A DNA stretch of 6,177 bases, taken from NCBI GenBank assembly GCA_023131555.1, contig JAGLZJ010000053.1, positions 1-6,177 of the forward strand, in the 5' to 3' direction. The notes under the pieces are model-generated. The model ran no database searches, was not told the origin of the DNA, and was given only the letters and a program-made list of their open reading frames with translations. The number at the start of each line of letters is the position of its first letter. Position 1 is the first letter of the stretch. The translations under genes and the position numbers were made by a program. Positions 6,089 through 6,177 of the stretch are shown piece after piece. Source of the stretch: Candidatus Bathyarchaeota archaeon (GTDB taxonomy: Archaea > Thermoproteota > Bathyarchaeia > Bathyarchaeales > SOJC01).

Positions 6089-6098
6089 ATAATTAAAG
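6089..6098 (-). promoter_or_regulatory. TATA-like element, possibly bidirectional
   Basis: Minus-strand CTTTAATTAT fits an archaeal TATA box about 27 bases before a predicted start near 6066, giving the DUF885 mRNA a leader of about 14 nt. The same element read on the plus strand (ATAATTAAAG) lies about 30 bases before an ATG at 6125 that opens a frame to the window edge, so it could serve both directions. Confidence 0.45.
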
Positions 6099-6124
6099 TC
6101 TTAGATTCTAATCAAGTACTCTTC

Positions 6125-6177
6125 ATGCTTCGCGACAAACTTGCTGACTGGGTGACTGGTTCAGTTAACTCGTTAGC
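6125..6177 (+). CDS. Possible 5' end of a gene running off the right edge
   Basis: An ATG at 6125 opens 17 codons, MLRDKLADWVTGSVNSL, without a stop up to the window edge. There is no Shine-Dalgarno site upstream, but a TATA-like element about 30 bases upstream would suit a leaderless archaeal mRNA. The residues are too few to name a family. A minus-strand frame through the same bases is also open until a TGA near 6114, so the stretch could instead be the tail of a gene upstream of DUF885. The call is tentative. Confidence 0.3.
   Translation, partial: MLRDKLADWVTGSVNSL

Noticed and set aside
1..6177. CRISPR array, insertion sequence, tRNA or defence system
   Set aside because: No regularly spaced repeats, transposase, terminal inverted repeats, tRNA-like cloverleaf or defence-associated domain was found; the AAA+/VWA fusion matches chelatases more closely than defence ATPases.

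Overview
The window most likely comes from an archaeon with a genome of about half G+C, possibly an uncultured, probably anaerobic lineage of the Bathyarchaeia type. The evidence is indirect. Upstream regions carry TATA-like boxes at archaeal distances. Leaders look very short, with Shine-Dalgarno sites close to the start codons. One gene fuses the ChlI-type AAA+ and ChlD-type VWA chelatase subunits in one chain, as is common in archaea. A free-standing GcvH sits beside a CoA-disulfide-reductase-like flavoenzyme. The lineage is inference; no marker gene is present to settle it.

Layout. Positions 1-61 hold no supported gene. From 1829 down to 62 on the minus strand lies a two-gene operon: gcvH (lipoyl carrier H protein, 133 aa) followed 13 nt later by an FAD/NAD(P)H single-cysteine disulfide oxidoreductase (450 aa). 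A 158-bp divergent promoter region (1830-1987) separates it from a plus-strand gene (1988-4405, 805 aa) for a fused ChlI/ChlD-type chelatase motor protein. This gene meets a minus-strand gene for a DUF885 (HExxPGH) putative metallopeptidase (4415-6052, 545 aa) tail to tail, with only 9 bp between the stop codons. Upstream of the DUF885 gene is a second possible divergent promoter (around 6089-6098). A reading frame there, starting at 6125, runs off the right edge.

How the genes work together. gcvH and the flavoenzyme are spaced so that the ribosome site of the second overlaps the stop codon of the first, so they are very probably co-expressed. This suggests thiol/disulfide chemistry around a lipoyl carrier, but the flavoenzyme has one redox cysteine rather than the CxxxxC pair of dihydrolipoyl dehydrogenase. 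The other glycine-cleavage proteins (P, T, L) are not in the window. The ChlI-ChlD fusion has intact ATPase and MIDAS sites but no large chelatase subunit (ChlH/CobN) nearby. Its central linker is strongly basic and carries a degenerate internal repeat, which is the least ordinary thing in the window. No CRISPR array, insertion sequence, tRNA or rRNA was seen. The region reads as ordinary chromosomal metabolism with a few unusual details, not as a clear new system.
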